From positions 2,046,001-2,110,000 of the forward strand of contig NZ_WIRE01000001.1 of assembly GCF_009601165.1 (NCBI RefSeq): a DNA stretch of 64,000 nucleotides, in the 5' to 3' direction. The notes beneath the pieces were generated by a model. The model was not told where the DNA came from. It made no database searches and was given only the letters and a program-made list of their open reading frames with translations. The translations under genes and the position numbers were made by a program. Source of the DNA: Alcanivorax sediminis. Lineage in GTDB: Bacteria; Pseudomonadota; Gammaproteobacteria; Pseudomonadales; Alcanivoracaceae. Shown here in pieces: positions 9,358 to 16,872 of the stretch (positions within the stretch are counted from its first letter, which is position 1; each line of letters begins with the position of its first letter).

Positions 9358-9432
9358 CCGTAGGAGCCTGCCTGCAGGCGATTTTCACCATCGCCAGCAG
9401 GCATGCCCTGAAGGGCACAGGGAGCTCCTACG
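9358..9432. repeat. GTAGGAGC palindromic element
   Basis: CGTAGGAGCCTGCCTGCAGG near the left end pairs with GGGAGCTCCTACG at the right end; an inner CATCGCCAGCAGGCATGCCCTG lies between. It is the same family as the 166-bp tandem units and sits between two same-strand genes, so it may act as a transcript hairpin. Confidence 0.7.
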
Positions 9433-9450
9433 AAATGATGAAGAGCCAAT

Positions 9451-9858
9451 ATGGAAGACGTAATCGAACTGCTGCGCGAACGCCACGACGGTGGCCTGGT
9501 CGCCCTGGAGTTACCGGACGAAGACCGCCTGGTAGAAATCGAAGAGCAACTGCTGATTTCGTTGCCCGGTGACTACAAGGGGTTTTTGCTCAACGCCAGC
9601 GACATCGTCTGTGGCAGCCTCGAGCCGGCCACCGTGATGGACGACTACGCCCACAACTTCCTGCCGGAAATGGCCGCCAACGCCTGGGACCAGGGTATGC
9701 CTCGCTACCTCATCCCCGTCTGCGAAGCCCCCGAAGGCATCTATGCCATGTCCCAGGAAGGCAGCGTGCTGCTTTGGCAGCCCGGCAACGGCATCAGTGA
9801 AGAGGAAGAGTGGGGGAGTATCTGGCAGTGGGCGCGGGAAATCTGGCTGGAAAGTTAG
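9451..9858 (+). CDS. SMI1/KNR4 (SUKH) family protein
   Basis: A 135-residue acidic protein. The segment IEEQLLISLPGDYKGFLLNASDIVCGSLEP matches the SMI1/KNR4 signature (a short helix, LPxDYxxFLL, then a beta strand with G), and the rest (YLIPVCEAPEGIYAMSQEGSVLLW) gives the usual strands. Bacterial SUKH proteins are often immunity proteins for contact-dependent toxins. No toxin gene is adjacent, so here it may be an orphan or housekeeping member. Confidence 0.75.
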   Translation: MEDVIELLRERHDGGLVALELPDEDRLVEIEEQLLISLPGDYKGFLLNASDIVCGSLEPATVMDDYAHNFLPEMAANAWDQGMPRYLIPVCEAPEGIYAMSQEGSVLLWQPGNGISEEEEWGSIWQWAREIWLES

Positions 9859-9865
9859 CTACAGC

Positions 9866-10035
9866 GTCGCTGTAGGAGCTTGCCTGCAAGCGATCCGAGC
9901 GACAAGCGAGGAAAAACGGTTTCGAGTTACGAGAAGCGAGTTTCGAAAGGCAAAACAGAACAATGCGTTCTGGTGAAAGGTTTTCGCAACTCGAAACACG
10001 TCACTCGCGTCTCGACCCTTCGCACCTCAAGCGGT
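9866..10035. repeat. GTAGGAGC element plus TTTCGAGT inverted repeat
   Basis: TGTAGGAGCTTGCCTGCAAG and CGATCCGAGCGACAAGCGAGG are followed by GTTTCGAGTTACGAGAAGC, then GGTTTTCGCAACTCGAAAC in inverse sense. This is the first of six copies in the window of the composite GCGATCCGAG...AGCGAGG / TTTCGAGT family. No gene. Confidence 0.75.
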
Positions 10036-10039
10036 GCTC

Positions 10040-10642
10040 CTACATCCCCGCCAAATCCAGCTCATTATTAATCAACACCACACACTGCGATGCAAACAGC
10101 ATGGTCGGCCCCAAGCTGATCTTTTCTGCCCCCAGCCGCTTCAGGCTGTTGAAGCTCTTCTTCGGCATGGGAATGTGATCGGTGAGCAGGAAGCAGGGCT
10201 TCTCGGCAAACGCCAGCTCGCGAATGGGCTCACCCTTCGGATCCATCATATACAGCTGATGGCCCTCCTCGGCTAATTCCTTCACCAGCTTCTCGAAGCT
10301 GACCGTGCGCACGCTAATACCGCTCTCTACCGCCTTCATCTGCTCCTTGCCCATGCCTGCAGAGGCATCCAGCGCCCGCACCACCTTGGCCAGCAGCGCC
10401 TGCTCATGAAAGCCACCAATATCCCGCATCTCCGCGGCCACGAAGGTGAGGGTGCGCGAATAGTCCTGGGTGCTCTCCAGCACCAGATGCACCACCACAT
10501 CGTCCCGGTGAGACTGCGCCACAAAGATCGCATTCATCAAGGTATGGGCCAGGATCTCGCTGTGGGCATCACCACCCACATTGGCAAGCAGGGTCTGGCT
10601 GTTGGTAGAGGCAGCACGGGCGCGGAGGACAAAGGTACGCAT
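10040..10642 (-). CDS. trmY: tRNA (pseudouridine-54 N1)-methyltransferase TrmY-like (DUF358)
   Basis: A 200-residue SPOUT-type methyltransferase candidate. It starts MRTFVLRARAAS, has DAHSEILAHTLMNAIFVAQSHRDDVVVHLVL, and ends with the SAM-knot-like stretch ELAFAEKPCFLLTDHIPMPK and the SLGPTMLFASQCVVLINNELD tail of DUF358/TrmY. TrmY is best known in archaea, where it methylates pseudouridine 54; bacterial members are scattered and their tRNA target is not established. The intact copy stands immediately left of the cassette array. Its 5' half is repeated at 16387-16688. Confidence 0.82.
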   Translation of the reverse strand: MRTFVLRARAASTNSQTLLANVGGDAHSEILAHTLMNAIFVAQSHRDDVVVHLVLESTQDYSRTLTFVAAEMRDIGGFHEQALLAKVVRALDASAGMGKEQMKAVESGISVRTVSFEKLVKELAEEGHQLYMMDPKGEPIRELAFAEKPCFLLTDHIPMPKKSFNSLKRLGAEKISLGPTMLFASQCVVLINNELDLAGM

Positions 10643-10887
10643 TATCTGGGGCTCTGGAGAATGTGGAAGGATTGTACATCAGACGGTTATCGGGCGTGGA
10701 GACATGGCTATGGAGGGATAGCAGCGCCAGTTTTCAACGGAACCTTCCTTTGAACTCCGTGTAAGACATTGGCTATTTCACTCTAACTGATTGATATGAG
10801 AGTATTTTGATATGTGAACGAAGAGGGTGGCTCGGAGTTATACGGAACCGAGTTATAAGGAACGTTCTAATGAATTCGCTGTTAGAT
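10341..10887. repeat. Left copy of a long direct repeat (trmY 5' half + upstream + attC-like end)
   Basis: Homologous to 16387-17032. Homology starts at TGCTCCTTGCCC inside trmY, runs through its start codon and upstream DNA, and ends at the GTTAG of an attC-like site. Scattered substitutions, many synonymous within trmY, show that the copies diverged long ago. The left copy lacks about 100 bases that the right copy has just before the shared TTTGAACTCCGTGTAAGACA. Confidence 0.9.
10781..10887 (+). other. Candidate attC site (start of cassette array)
   Basis: CTCTAAC at the left and GTTAGAT at the right match the R'' (RYYYAAC, one mismatch) and R' (GTTRRRY) core boxes. The interior holds partly complementary GGAGTTATACGGAACC and GGTTC/GAGTTATAAGGAACG segments. 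The next gene's ribosome site begins 12 bases after the right core, the cassette arrangement expected downstream of an attC. Confidence 0.55.
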
Positions 10888-10912
10888 TTTCGCCGTGCAA
10901 GGAGCAATATCA

Positions 10913-11746
10913 GTGCACAAGAATCTGGTTCAATCGAGGTTCCTTTTTGAGAAGGCGCAAATCCTCTGGGAGCCTTACCGTGATATTTCAAACGGTTTGG
11001 TTGTTAGCCTCTTACAAGATGCTGCGGAACTGGCTATGTGGGCGATAGTTAACAAAAAGTCCGTTCAGGTGAAAGATAAGGATGGATTTGTATCTATTCT
11101 GGACAAGGTAGGCTCAGAGGTTGGTGATCTTTATGGGAAAGCTCAGATTATTGAGATCAACAAGTCTCGTGTTGCTTTCAAGCACTATGGACTGTCCCCG
11201 TCACCCTCGGATATTCCGAGATTTATTGAAGGCGCAAGGTTCTTTTTAAAAGAGAACGTCCGAGCTTATATCGGATTAGATTTCAACGCTGTGTCTCTTG
11301 CGGACGAAGTTCCCGATATTGAAATCAGAAATTTTATCAAGAATTCAGAACAATGCCGGGATGACGGCAACTTTGATGACGCGCTTGTCCAGGTTAGCTT
11401 GGCGTTTCAGCGAATTCTGCATGTGGCTCAGAATGATTTGTTTGGCAGTATGCCACGCTTCGATAAAGCTGATCGCCTTTTCCCGCAAGACTCACAGGAA
11501 GAGGCAAGAGAATTAATATCGAGTTTCGGGGATTTTTGGGAGGTTTTTTGCAAGAATAATGCGATGTTAACGTTGGGTGTCGATCGCGAACTCCTCGGCG
11601 AGATTGAAGCTAGGCGAGTTACCGTAAATGTTTCTGAAGGTGGCAAAACGCTTGGAGTCTACAGGCACAATAAGACCGAAAGTACTATGGAGAATGTCAA
11701 TTTCCTTATTTCAAACGTTACCGAAATAGCGCGCCGAGCTCCTTAA
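10913..11746 (+). CDS. Hypothetical cassette protein, about 277 residues
   Basis: No family recognised. It is a soluble, mostly helical protein: helical N-terminal third (KAQILWEPYRDISNGLVVSLLQDAAELAMWAI), a central LDKVGSEVG...FIEGARFFLKENVRAYIGLDF segment, then an amphipathic helix rich in aromatic residues. The start is GTG at 10913, with AAGGAG at 10899-10904; the GTG six codons earlier lies before that site. It is the first gene after the left attC-like site and has lower GC than trmY. Its stop is followed by an attC-like site at 11785. Confidence 0.7.
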   Translation: MHKNLVQSRFLFEKAQILWEPYRDISNGLVVSLLQDAAELAMWAIVNKKSVQVKDKDGFVSILDKVGSEVGDLYGKAQIIEINKSRVAFKHYGLSPSPSDIPRFIEGARFFLKENVRAYIGLDFNAVSLADEVPDIEIRNFIKNSEQCRDDGNFDDALVQVSLAFQRILHVAQNDLFGSMPRFDKADRLFPQDSQEEARELISSFGDFWEVFCKNNAMLTLGVDRELLGEIEARRVTVNVSEGGKTLGVYRHNKTESTMENVNFLISNVTEIARRAP

Positions 11747-11784
11747 GGACGATGACGTTTATTGCGCACGCTGTGCAGGAAACA

Positions 11785-11868
11785 GCCTAACTAGTGCAGG
11801 CACGGCGACGCCCTCTCCATTACGCCTTCGGCTCCATTCCAAGGGCGCGCATGCTGCAAACGTTAGCT
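11785..11868 (+). other. attC-like recombination site
   Basis: GCCTAAC (perfect RYYYAAC) at the left and GTTAGCT at the right. Inside, TAGTGCAG on the left faces CTGCAAAC on the right as the L''/L' arms, with a central CCATTACGCCTTCGG region. Length 84 bases, within the known attC range. It separates two plus-strand genes of unrelated sequence. Confidence 0.72.
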
Positions 11869-11887
11869 CTACAAGACAAGGATGCAG

Positions 11888-12313
11888 ATGGAAGACATAA
11901 AAACTTTATTTATTGGAGTGCTCGGTGGCTTGATGGTACTCGGTATTGCCAAAGCTTATAAGTCGTATCGGAACAAGAGCGTTCAGGAAGATATTAAGTT
12001 CCTGGAGTTCGAGAAGAAGCATCTTGGTGAGATGAAGAAGTCTAGCGTAGAGATGAATCGAAGCTCCTTCAGGGCGATTTTCGCCCTATTTTTATTTATC
12101 GGCTTGGCCAATCTGACACCGCGATTTTTTGATTTGATTAATGTTGAAGCTCTCTCTGGCCTATCGTCTCTCGTAACAATGATTATTTGGGCAATGTTCA
12201 TAGGGTTGTGTATTAAGTTCTGGCGCAGATATGAGAACCTCAAGAACTTCAAAGAAGCGATGGACAAGCTTGACGACAAAATCGAGAAGCTCCGTGGAAA
12301 ATTGCCAGAGTAG
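11888..12313 (+). CDS. Small membrane protein with cytoplasmic coiled-coil ends
   Basis: About 141 residues, family unknown. Hydrophobic segments at roughly residues 5-23, 61-79 and 91-110. The stretch between the first two (SVQEDIKFLEFEKKHLGEMKKSS) and the C terminus (NLKNFKEAMDKLDDKIEKLRGKLPE) are charged helices likely to form coiled coils. Two ATGs lie in frame at 11882 and 11888. The second is better spaced from the CAAGG upstream and was chosen, with low certainty. A cassette gene following the attC-like site at 11785. Confidence 0.65.
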   Translation: MEDIKTLFIGVLGGLMVLGIAKAYKSYRNKSVQEDIKFLEFEKKHLGEMKKSSVEMNRSSFRAIFALFLFIGLANLTPRFFDLINVEALSGLSSLVTMIIWAMFIGLCIKFWRRYENLKNFKEAMDKLDDKIEKLRGKLPE

Positions 12314-12345
12314 CTAACCAGCGGCTCTCGCGATTCCTCGCGATT

Positions 12346-12400
12346 CGGGGTCAGGTCTTGCATCGTGCATCTTGGGCGCACGATGCAAGACCTGACCCCG
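12346..12400. repeat. Perfect palindromic element with GGGGTCAGGTCTTGC arms
   Basis: A 23-bp arm (CGGGGTCAGGTCTTGCATCG plus TGC) and its exact inverse complement flank a 9-base loop. Degenerate or half copies occur at 13247-13285, 13306, 14769-14793, 16323-16375 and 19819-19848, all within the accessory region. The form is that of a REP/MITE-type element. No transposase of any kind is nearby. Confidence 0.88.
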
Positions 12401-12413
12401 GACGGTTTCGCAC

Positions 12414-12460
12414 TTATAACAAGGGAGGGCACGCGACAAGCGTGTGTCGGCAGTGTTATG
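12414..12460 (+). other. Candidate attC-like site
   Basis: TTATAAC with AAGGGAGG at the left and CAGTGTTATGG at the right, with an inner CACGC/GCGTG stem. Core boxes are looser than in the sites at 11785, 17572 or 17942. It lies between the membrane-protein gene and the next gene, immediately after the palindromic element, so an older attC may have been split by that element. Confidence 0.45.
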
Positions 12461-12480
12461 GCGTATGGGATATTGTTTAA

Positions 12481-13233
12481 ATGAAAATTTTAGTAATCAT
12501 AATATCAATTGCCCTATTTGGGATGTTGCTGTTCAAGATATTGAATGGTTCACAAAGAAAGTTTGACCTAAAAATATCAGTCAAAAGCTTGTATCCCCAG
12601 AATGGAAGCACCCTTGAAACTGGAGAGCCAATATTTCTGGATATTGCTTATCAATACTCTAATCCCAAAGAAAATTTTCACATATGGGCGAAGGTTTTAG
12701 ATGAAACCTATAGCTCTACTTATCAAGGGTCTGTAGATCAATTGACGCCTGGTAGTGGGGAGGTTGAAAGATTCGTGTTTCTTACAGAGCCAGGAAAAAT
12801 AAAAAGAATTCACATTGTTGTCAAAGGCATGGATTTTGAGGAGGTATATAACGACTTTATAGATGTAAATTATACCTTTGAAGAGAGTGAAGAATATAAA
12901 GCTTTCAAAAGTGATGGTGTAGGGTCTCATATTTCTTCCGTTACTTTCGACAAGCCACAGGGAGAGGTGTTACGCAGTGGCGATACCGTGACAGCAACTC
13001 TTCAACACCACATTAACACTGAGGAAGGGCTGGATATATGGGTAATGCCTGAAACCAGTTGCAACCATACTTTCGAAGGAACTACTGGTGTGCAAAAAGG
13101 CGACGGACACATCCAGAAGTACTTCACCATTAGTGAGCCTTGTGAAATAAAAGAACTAAAAATTTTAATGAAAAACAAAGTTGGCAATAAAGTCTACGAT
13201 AAAAAAATAGATGTAGATTTCAAATTTAAATAA
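12481..13233 (+). CDS. Membrane-anchored protein with two similar beta-rich domains
   Basis: 250 residues, family not recognised. An N-terminal anchor (residues 1-19, VIIISIALFGMLLFKIL) is followed by two domains that resemble each other. Domain one (about 34-140) runs LYPQNGSTLETGEPIFLDI...FHIWAKVLD...FLTEPGKIKRIHIVVKG...IDVNYTF. Domain two (about 148-250) runs FDKPQGEVLRSGDTVTATL...LDIWVMPET...FTISEPCEIKELKILMK...KIDVDFKF. The shared pattern suggests a duplicated Ig-like or lectin-like fold facing the periplasm. The gene is strikingly AT-rich against its neighbours, a sign of transfer. Confidence 0.7.
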   Translation: MKILVIIISIALFGMLLFKILNGSQRKFDLKISVKSLYPQNGSTLETGEPIFLDIAYQYSNPKENFHIWAKVLDETYSSTYQGSVDQLTPGSGEVERFVFLTEPGKIKRIHIVVKGMDFEEVYNDFIDVNYTFEESEEYKAFKSDGVGSHISSVTFDKPQGEVLRSGDTVTATLQHHINTEEGLDIWVMPETSCNHTFEGTTGVQKGDGHIQKYFTISEPCEIKELKILMKNKVGNKVYDKKIDVDFKFK

Positions 13234-13319
13234 GCGCAAGCGATTCGGGGTCAAGTCTTGCCCGGAAAAATGGATTCAGGTCTTGCAGCGTGCGAGGAGA
13301 TAAATGGGGTCAGACGCTG

Positions 13320-13403
13320 TGTGAACTGATCCTGACGGCCCTCCGCCGGGCACTATTTTTTCGCTTCGGTGAAAAAAGATCGCCGCGGAACAAAGGCGTT
13401 AGA
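13320..13403 (+). other. Possible degenerate attC site
   Basis: GTGTGAAC at the left and GGCGTTAGAA at the right bracket a strong hairpin (TTTTTTCGC, TTCG, GTGAAAAAA). The right core directly precedes the next gene's leader. The left core and arms are weak, so this may be only the surviving right half of a site. Confidence 0.4.
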
Positions 13404-13418
13404 AATACAAGGATAAAG

Positions 13419-14357
13419 ATGAAGCAACAGGGCACCAATGCAATTGCCATCCTTTTGGATGAAAAAATAAATGAATTTAAAACCGCGTTTATCGAAAATT
13501 CTCGATTACTATTTGTTGATGATGAAGGGAGCTTAGTTCACCCAGGGGAGTTTGGTACTTATAGAGAAGATGTAGTTAAGAAATTCCTGACTAATATTCT
13601 TCCTGAGCGAATGGGTATGGAATCAGGATTTGTTGTAACTTCAAACGGAAAGATAAGCACTCAATGCGATATAGTTATATATGATAAATCCGTAACTCCT
13701 TTGATTAAGAATGAAAATGGGCAACGATTTTTTCCGATTGAGTCCGTAGTTGCCATCGGGGAAATTAAATCGAAGCTGTCAACTTCTGAATTAAAGAAAG
13801 CTCTAAGAAAGTTAGCTAAAACCAAATCCCTTAGAGATTATCTCTACGAGCCAAGTTACACCTATTGTAAAAAAGAGGAAGGAAACGCAAGCATCTATCA
13901 GCCGGAAAAAGATGAACTGGATCAGATTATAACCTTTCTAATATGTGAAGAGTTCTCATTCTCTCCTCGCGAAAACCTGGTCAATATAATGGATTGCTAC
14001 AAAGAAGAACTTCCACACAGGCCGTTTTGCCACAGGCATAATATGGTGTTAAGTATTAATGACGGCTTGTTAACCTATCTGCACCCACAAGGCTTCGTAT
14101 ATCCATTTCCCTCAAAAGCAACGCTTATACATGACTACGGCGGCACTGATCAACTTAAAGAAACCAGATTAACCGCTGAGTTAATGAAATATAGGTTTAT
14201 TGCACCTCCAACCGGTTCATCCGAACACATACGACATTTTACAAGTATGCTCCATATGGCTTTAATCAGTGTCTCAGTCCTTTATCCTGAAATGGCTCGC
14301 TACATAGAGGGCCGAGAGGATGTTCAATTCATAGATTTTGAGCAAAGCCTCAGATGA
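13419..14357 (+). CDS. DUF6602-like putative PD-(D/E)XK nuclease-fold protein
   Basis: 312 residues. The order GTYREDVVKKFLTNILPERMGMESGFVV, STQCDIVIYDKSVTPLI and VVAIGEIKSKLSTSELKKALRKL resembles DUF6602 and carries a PD-(D/E)XK-like set: a helical Glu, D in CDIVIYD, and ExK in GEIKSK. Such proteins are often encoded in defence or accessory regions, and a nuclease role is inferred from the fold alone. The ATG at 13419 follows GGATAAAG, 16 bases past the attC-like GTTAG. An upstream extension through the attC-like hairpin was rejected. Codon use is AT-rich, unlike the core genes. Confidence 0.65.
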   Translation: MKQQGTNAIAILLDEKINEFKTAFIENSRLLFVDDEGSLVHPGEFGTYREDVVKKFLTNILPERMGMESGFVVTSNGKISTQCDIVIYDKSVTPLIKNENGQRFFPIESVVAIGEIKSKLSTSELKKALRKLAKTKSLRDYLYEPSYTYCKKEEGNASIYQPEKDELDQIITFLICEEFSFSPRENLVNIMDCYKEELPHRPFCHRHNMVLSINDGLLTYLHPQGFVYPFPSKATLIHDYGGTDQLKETRLTAELMKYRFIAPPTGSSEHIRHFTSMLHMALISVSVLYPEMARYIEGREDVQFIDFEQSLR

Positions 14358-14368
14358 TTTCTAATAAA

Positions 14369-14432
14369 TCAATCAACTACGCTCCTACGGCGCCGGACGC
14401 AGCAAAGCTGCGCCGGTTATTGAGGCGTTATA
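14369..14432 (+). other. Candidate attC-like site
   Basis: AATCAAC at the left and GGCGTTATAG at the right enclose a hairpin CCGGACGCAG/CTGCGCCGG (loop CAAAG). The position immediately after one cassette stop and before the next gene's ribosome site supports it. The outer arms are imperfect. Confidence 0.5.
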
Positions 14433-14447
14433 GAGGGAATGGATTCG

Positions 14448-14735
14448 ATGCCTGATTCAACATCAAGGAGAGCCATCCGGATTTTTCTGCTTTTTGCCGC
14501 AGCTGCACTTATCGCTGGCTGCGCCAAGCAGCCCGAGGCAAGTGCATATATGTACGATCCGCCCGGTTTTTTTATGGGTCTTTTTCATGGGTTCGCAATT
14601 CTTTTCAGCATGATAGGAAGCTTTTTCATGGATATCCGAATTTACAGCTTCCCGAATTCTGGGCTCGGCTACGATATAGGCTTCTTTCTGGGCGCTGCTA
14701 TGTTTCTGGGTGGAGGTGGCGCCAGTGCCAAGTAA
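14448..14735 (+). CDS. Small lipoprotein with two hydrophobic segments
   Basis: About 95 residues. A lipoprotein signal ends LLFAAAALIAGC; then come YDPPGFFMGLFHGFAILFSMIGSFFMDIRIY and a Gly-rich YDIGFFLGAAMFLGGGG tail. This FFxGLxHGF...GSxFxD...IY...G(Y/W)YDxGFxLG pattern resembles a family of small membrane proteins often found in integron cassettes; function unknown. The ATG at 14448 is better spaced from GAGGGA (14432-14437) than the one at 14439. Confidence 0.68.
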   Translation: MPDSTSRRAIRIFLLFAAAALIAGCAKQPEASAYMYDPPGFFMGLFHGFAILFSMIGSFFMDIRIYSFPNSGLGYDIGFFLGAAMFLGGGGASAK

Positions 14736-14839
14736 ATCTATTACAACGCAAAGCAGAGCAACGAAAATGGAGTCAGGTCTTGCATCATGCATCAGAGCTG
14801 CGCGATACGAGACCCGGCCCGCAAGTAAATGGATAAGGC

Positions 14840-15547
14840 ATGAAACTCATACTGCTTCCAGGCATGGATGGGACAGGAATGCTATTCGAGCCTCTCCTGA
14901 ATGAACTGGGTGAGCTTGATACGGAAGTGGTGCCCTTGCCCAACTCAGGGCCGCAGGACTACGCTTCCCTCGCAGAAGTAGTGGCACATATTATTGGAGA
15001 ACGAGAGTGCGTTCTCCTCGCCGAATCTTATTCCGGAGCCATTGCGGAGTTTCTGGTTAGAAATTACAGCCTGAATATTAGACATATCATTTTTGTGGCA
15101 TCATTCCTCTCGAGTCCACGCCCTTTTCTGTCTCGATTGGCTGCTTTCCTGCCCATTAAGGCTTTGGCGGCAATACCTATTCTGGCCCCATTTGCATTGA
15201 AAGCTCTCATGTTGGGCTGGTCTGCCAATCCTGAAACTATTTCTTTGTTCAGAAAAGCGCTGCGAGAGGTTGATTCCAGAGTTCTAAGCATGCGGCTACG
15301 TCAAATAGCGGAATATGGTTCAGCTGGCAAAACCTTTGAAATCGGTTCTACCTATATTCGCCCCTCGGGTGATCTGCTTGTCAGTGACAGGTCCAAAGAG
15401 ATCTCCGCAGCCTTTCCAAATCTGAAGGTGGTTGAGGTGAGAGGCCCCCATTTCGTGTTGCAAGCTGAGCCAGAGGCATGTGCTGCAGTAATTCGGGCGT
15501 CGGTAGGTCATTTAACTAGTAAAGGCAATGGCACGCCTTCGATGTGA
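14840..15547 (+). CDS. Alpha/beta hydrolase
   Basis: 235 residues. It begins KLILLPGMDGTGMLFEPLL (the oxyanion-hole region of the fold), with the nucleophile in AESYSGAIAEF at about residue 65, a late Asp in PSGDLLVSD, and the catalytic His in VEVRGPHFVLQAEP. The triad order Ser-Asp-His fits the superfamily. The substrate is unknown. The nucleophile elbow ESYSG departs slightly from GxSxG. Lies in the cassette region, but no convincing attC separates it from the gene before (only CTATTACAAC at 14738) or after. Confidence 0.8.
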   Translation: MKLILLPGMDGTGMLFEPLLNELGELDTEVVPLPNSGPQDYASLAEVVAHIIGERECVLLAESYSGAIAEFLVRNYSLNIRHIIFVASFLSSPRPFLSRLAAFLPIKALAAIPILAPFALKALMLGWSANPETISLFRKALREVDSRVLSMRLRQIAEYGSAGKTFEIGSTYIRPSGDLLVSDRSKEISAAFPNLKVVEVRGPHFVLQAEPEACAAVIRASVGHLTSKGNGTPSM

Positions 15548-15586
15548 TCTTATTCAAGCGTTTAAAATAATAAAATCGGAGTCAAA

Positions 15587-16315
15587 ATGAGCAAGGATGA
15601 TCAGTTGGTATCACTGTCAGGTGCACCCATCTTTCGCTACACAGATGGGGAAAAGGAATGGGAGGCACCTGATGGTGAAGAATGTATTGAAGAAATTTCG
15701 GATCATATTGAGCGTCATATAGGCGATGTCAGTAGTGTGTTTCATGAATTAATCTCTGACACAGTGCATATCGATGTGCATCATGTGAAACCAACAAGGG
15801 AAAGGCCGTTCCACACCTTGGTAACCTCCGGTATGAGCGATCGGCAAATGAATGTTCCTGAGGGGGTTAACGCTACCCGCTATATGGAGCTAATGGTGAC
15901 GTTGCCGGAGGGTTGGAGGATCGATGATGAATCGTTTAGAGATGAAATATGGTATTGGCCCGTAAGGCAGCTAAAGTTTCTGGCTCGTTTTCCTCATAAG
16001 TTTGAAACCTGGCTAGGGTGGGGACATACAATTCCGAACGGTGACCCCGCTGAACCCTTTTCTGAGAATACGGATTTATCCGGCGTCATTATTCTTCCTT
16101 CTGTCAATGTTACAGAAGAGTTTAGATCTCTTGAAATTAACAAGGAAAAAGTCATTGAGTTCTATAGTGTCGTCCCGCTGTATGACGAGGAAATGAATTT
16201 AAAACTTCGTAAGGGCACCGATTCGCTATTGGATAGGTTCGACAAATACGCAATTAGCGACCTTATAGAAATCGACCGTAGAAATATTGCCAAGAAACGC
16301 TTCGGTATATTCTGA
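15587..16315 (+). CDS. Suppressor-of-fused (SUFU) domain protein
   Basis: 242 residues. The order IEEISDHIERHIGDVSSVFHELISDTVHIDVHHV, RPFHTLVTSGMSDRQMNVP, YMELMVTLPEGWR and HKFETWLGWGHTIPNGDPAEPF is the SUFU signature. Bacterial SUFU proteins are common immunity proteins for polymorphic toxins. No toxin partner is visible here, and the gene sits in the cassette region, so a free-standing protective or unknown role is possible. GGAG lies 10 bases upstream of the ATG. Confidence 0.85.
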   Translation: MSKDDQLVSLSGAPIFRYTDGEKEWEAPDGEECIEEISDHIERHIGDVSSVFHELISDTVHIDVHHVKPTRERPFHTLVTSGMSDRQMNVPEGVNATRYMELMVTLPEGWRIDDESFRDEIWYWPVRQLKFLARFPHKFETWLGWGHTIPNGDPAEPFSENTDLSGVIILPSVNVTEEFRSLEINKEKVIEFYSVVPLYDEEMNLKLRKGTDSLLDRFDKYAISDLIEIDRRNIAKKRFGIF

Positions 16316-16322
16316 TGCGATA

Positions 16323-16375
16323 CGGGGCAGCTCTTGCCGCGTGCCTTAGATGGAAAAGGCAAGACCTGACCCCGG
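16323..16375. repeat. Imperfect copy of the GGGGTCAGGTCTTGC hairpin at the right repeat junction
   Basis: CGGGGCAGCTCTTGCC at the left is inverted as GGCAAGACCTGACCCCG at the right. It ends 11 bases before the trmY fragment begins, so the junction of the duplicated segment lies against this element. Confidence 0.7.
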
Positions 16376-16386
16376 GTTCGCTCCTG

Positions 16387-16688
16387 TGCTCCTTGCCCAT
16401 ACCGGCAGAGGCATCCAGCGCCCGTACCATCTTGGCCAGCAACGCCTGCTCATGAAAACCACCGATATCGCGCATCTCAGCGGCCACAAAGGTGATAGTG
16501 CGAGAAAAGTCCTGGGTACTCTCCAGCACCAGATGCACCACCACATCCTCCCGATGCGACTGCGCCACAAAGATCGCATTCATCAGGGTGTGGGCGAGGA
16601 TCTCGCTATGGGCATCACCGCCCACATTAGCCAGCAGGGTCTGACTGTTGACGGAGGCCGCACGGGCGCGGAGGACGAAGGTACGCAT
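16387..16688 (-). pseudogene. Truncated second copy of trmY (5' half only)
   Basis: It starts MRTFVLRARAASVNSQTLL and follows the intact TrmY-like protein closely for about 101 codons to DASAGMGKE, then runs into unrelated sequence. The second half, containing the SAM-binding knot, is missing, so it cannot be a working methyltransferase. The frame is undamaged up to the break and most differences from the intact copy are conservative or synonymous. It belongs to the right copy of the long direct repeat. Confidence 0.9.
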
Positions 16689-16872
16689 GTTCTGGGGCTC
16701 TGGAGAATGAGGGGGGAATTGTACATCAGACGTTGATTGGGCGTGGAGACATGGCGTTGGAGTGTAGGCAGTGTCCGTTTTCAACGGAACGTTCCTTATA
16801 ACTCTGGAAGTGAAAAGCCAACTCATTGATTTCAATTGCATTTCGAATGACTGAAAACGGGATAGCAGGAAA

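Noticed and set aside
8241..9449. 402-codon minus-strand frame over the sterol-desaturase-like gene
   Set aside because: Antisense to a gene with clear histidine boxes; His/Gln-rich shadow.
16263..16841. 192-codon frame as a full gene including the trmY fragment
   Set aside because: Only codons from 16688 downwards match TrmY; the rest is unrelated flank, so it is called a truncated pseudogene.
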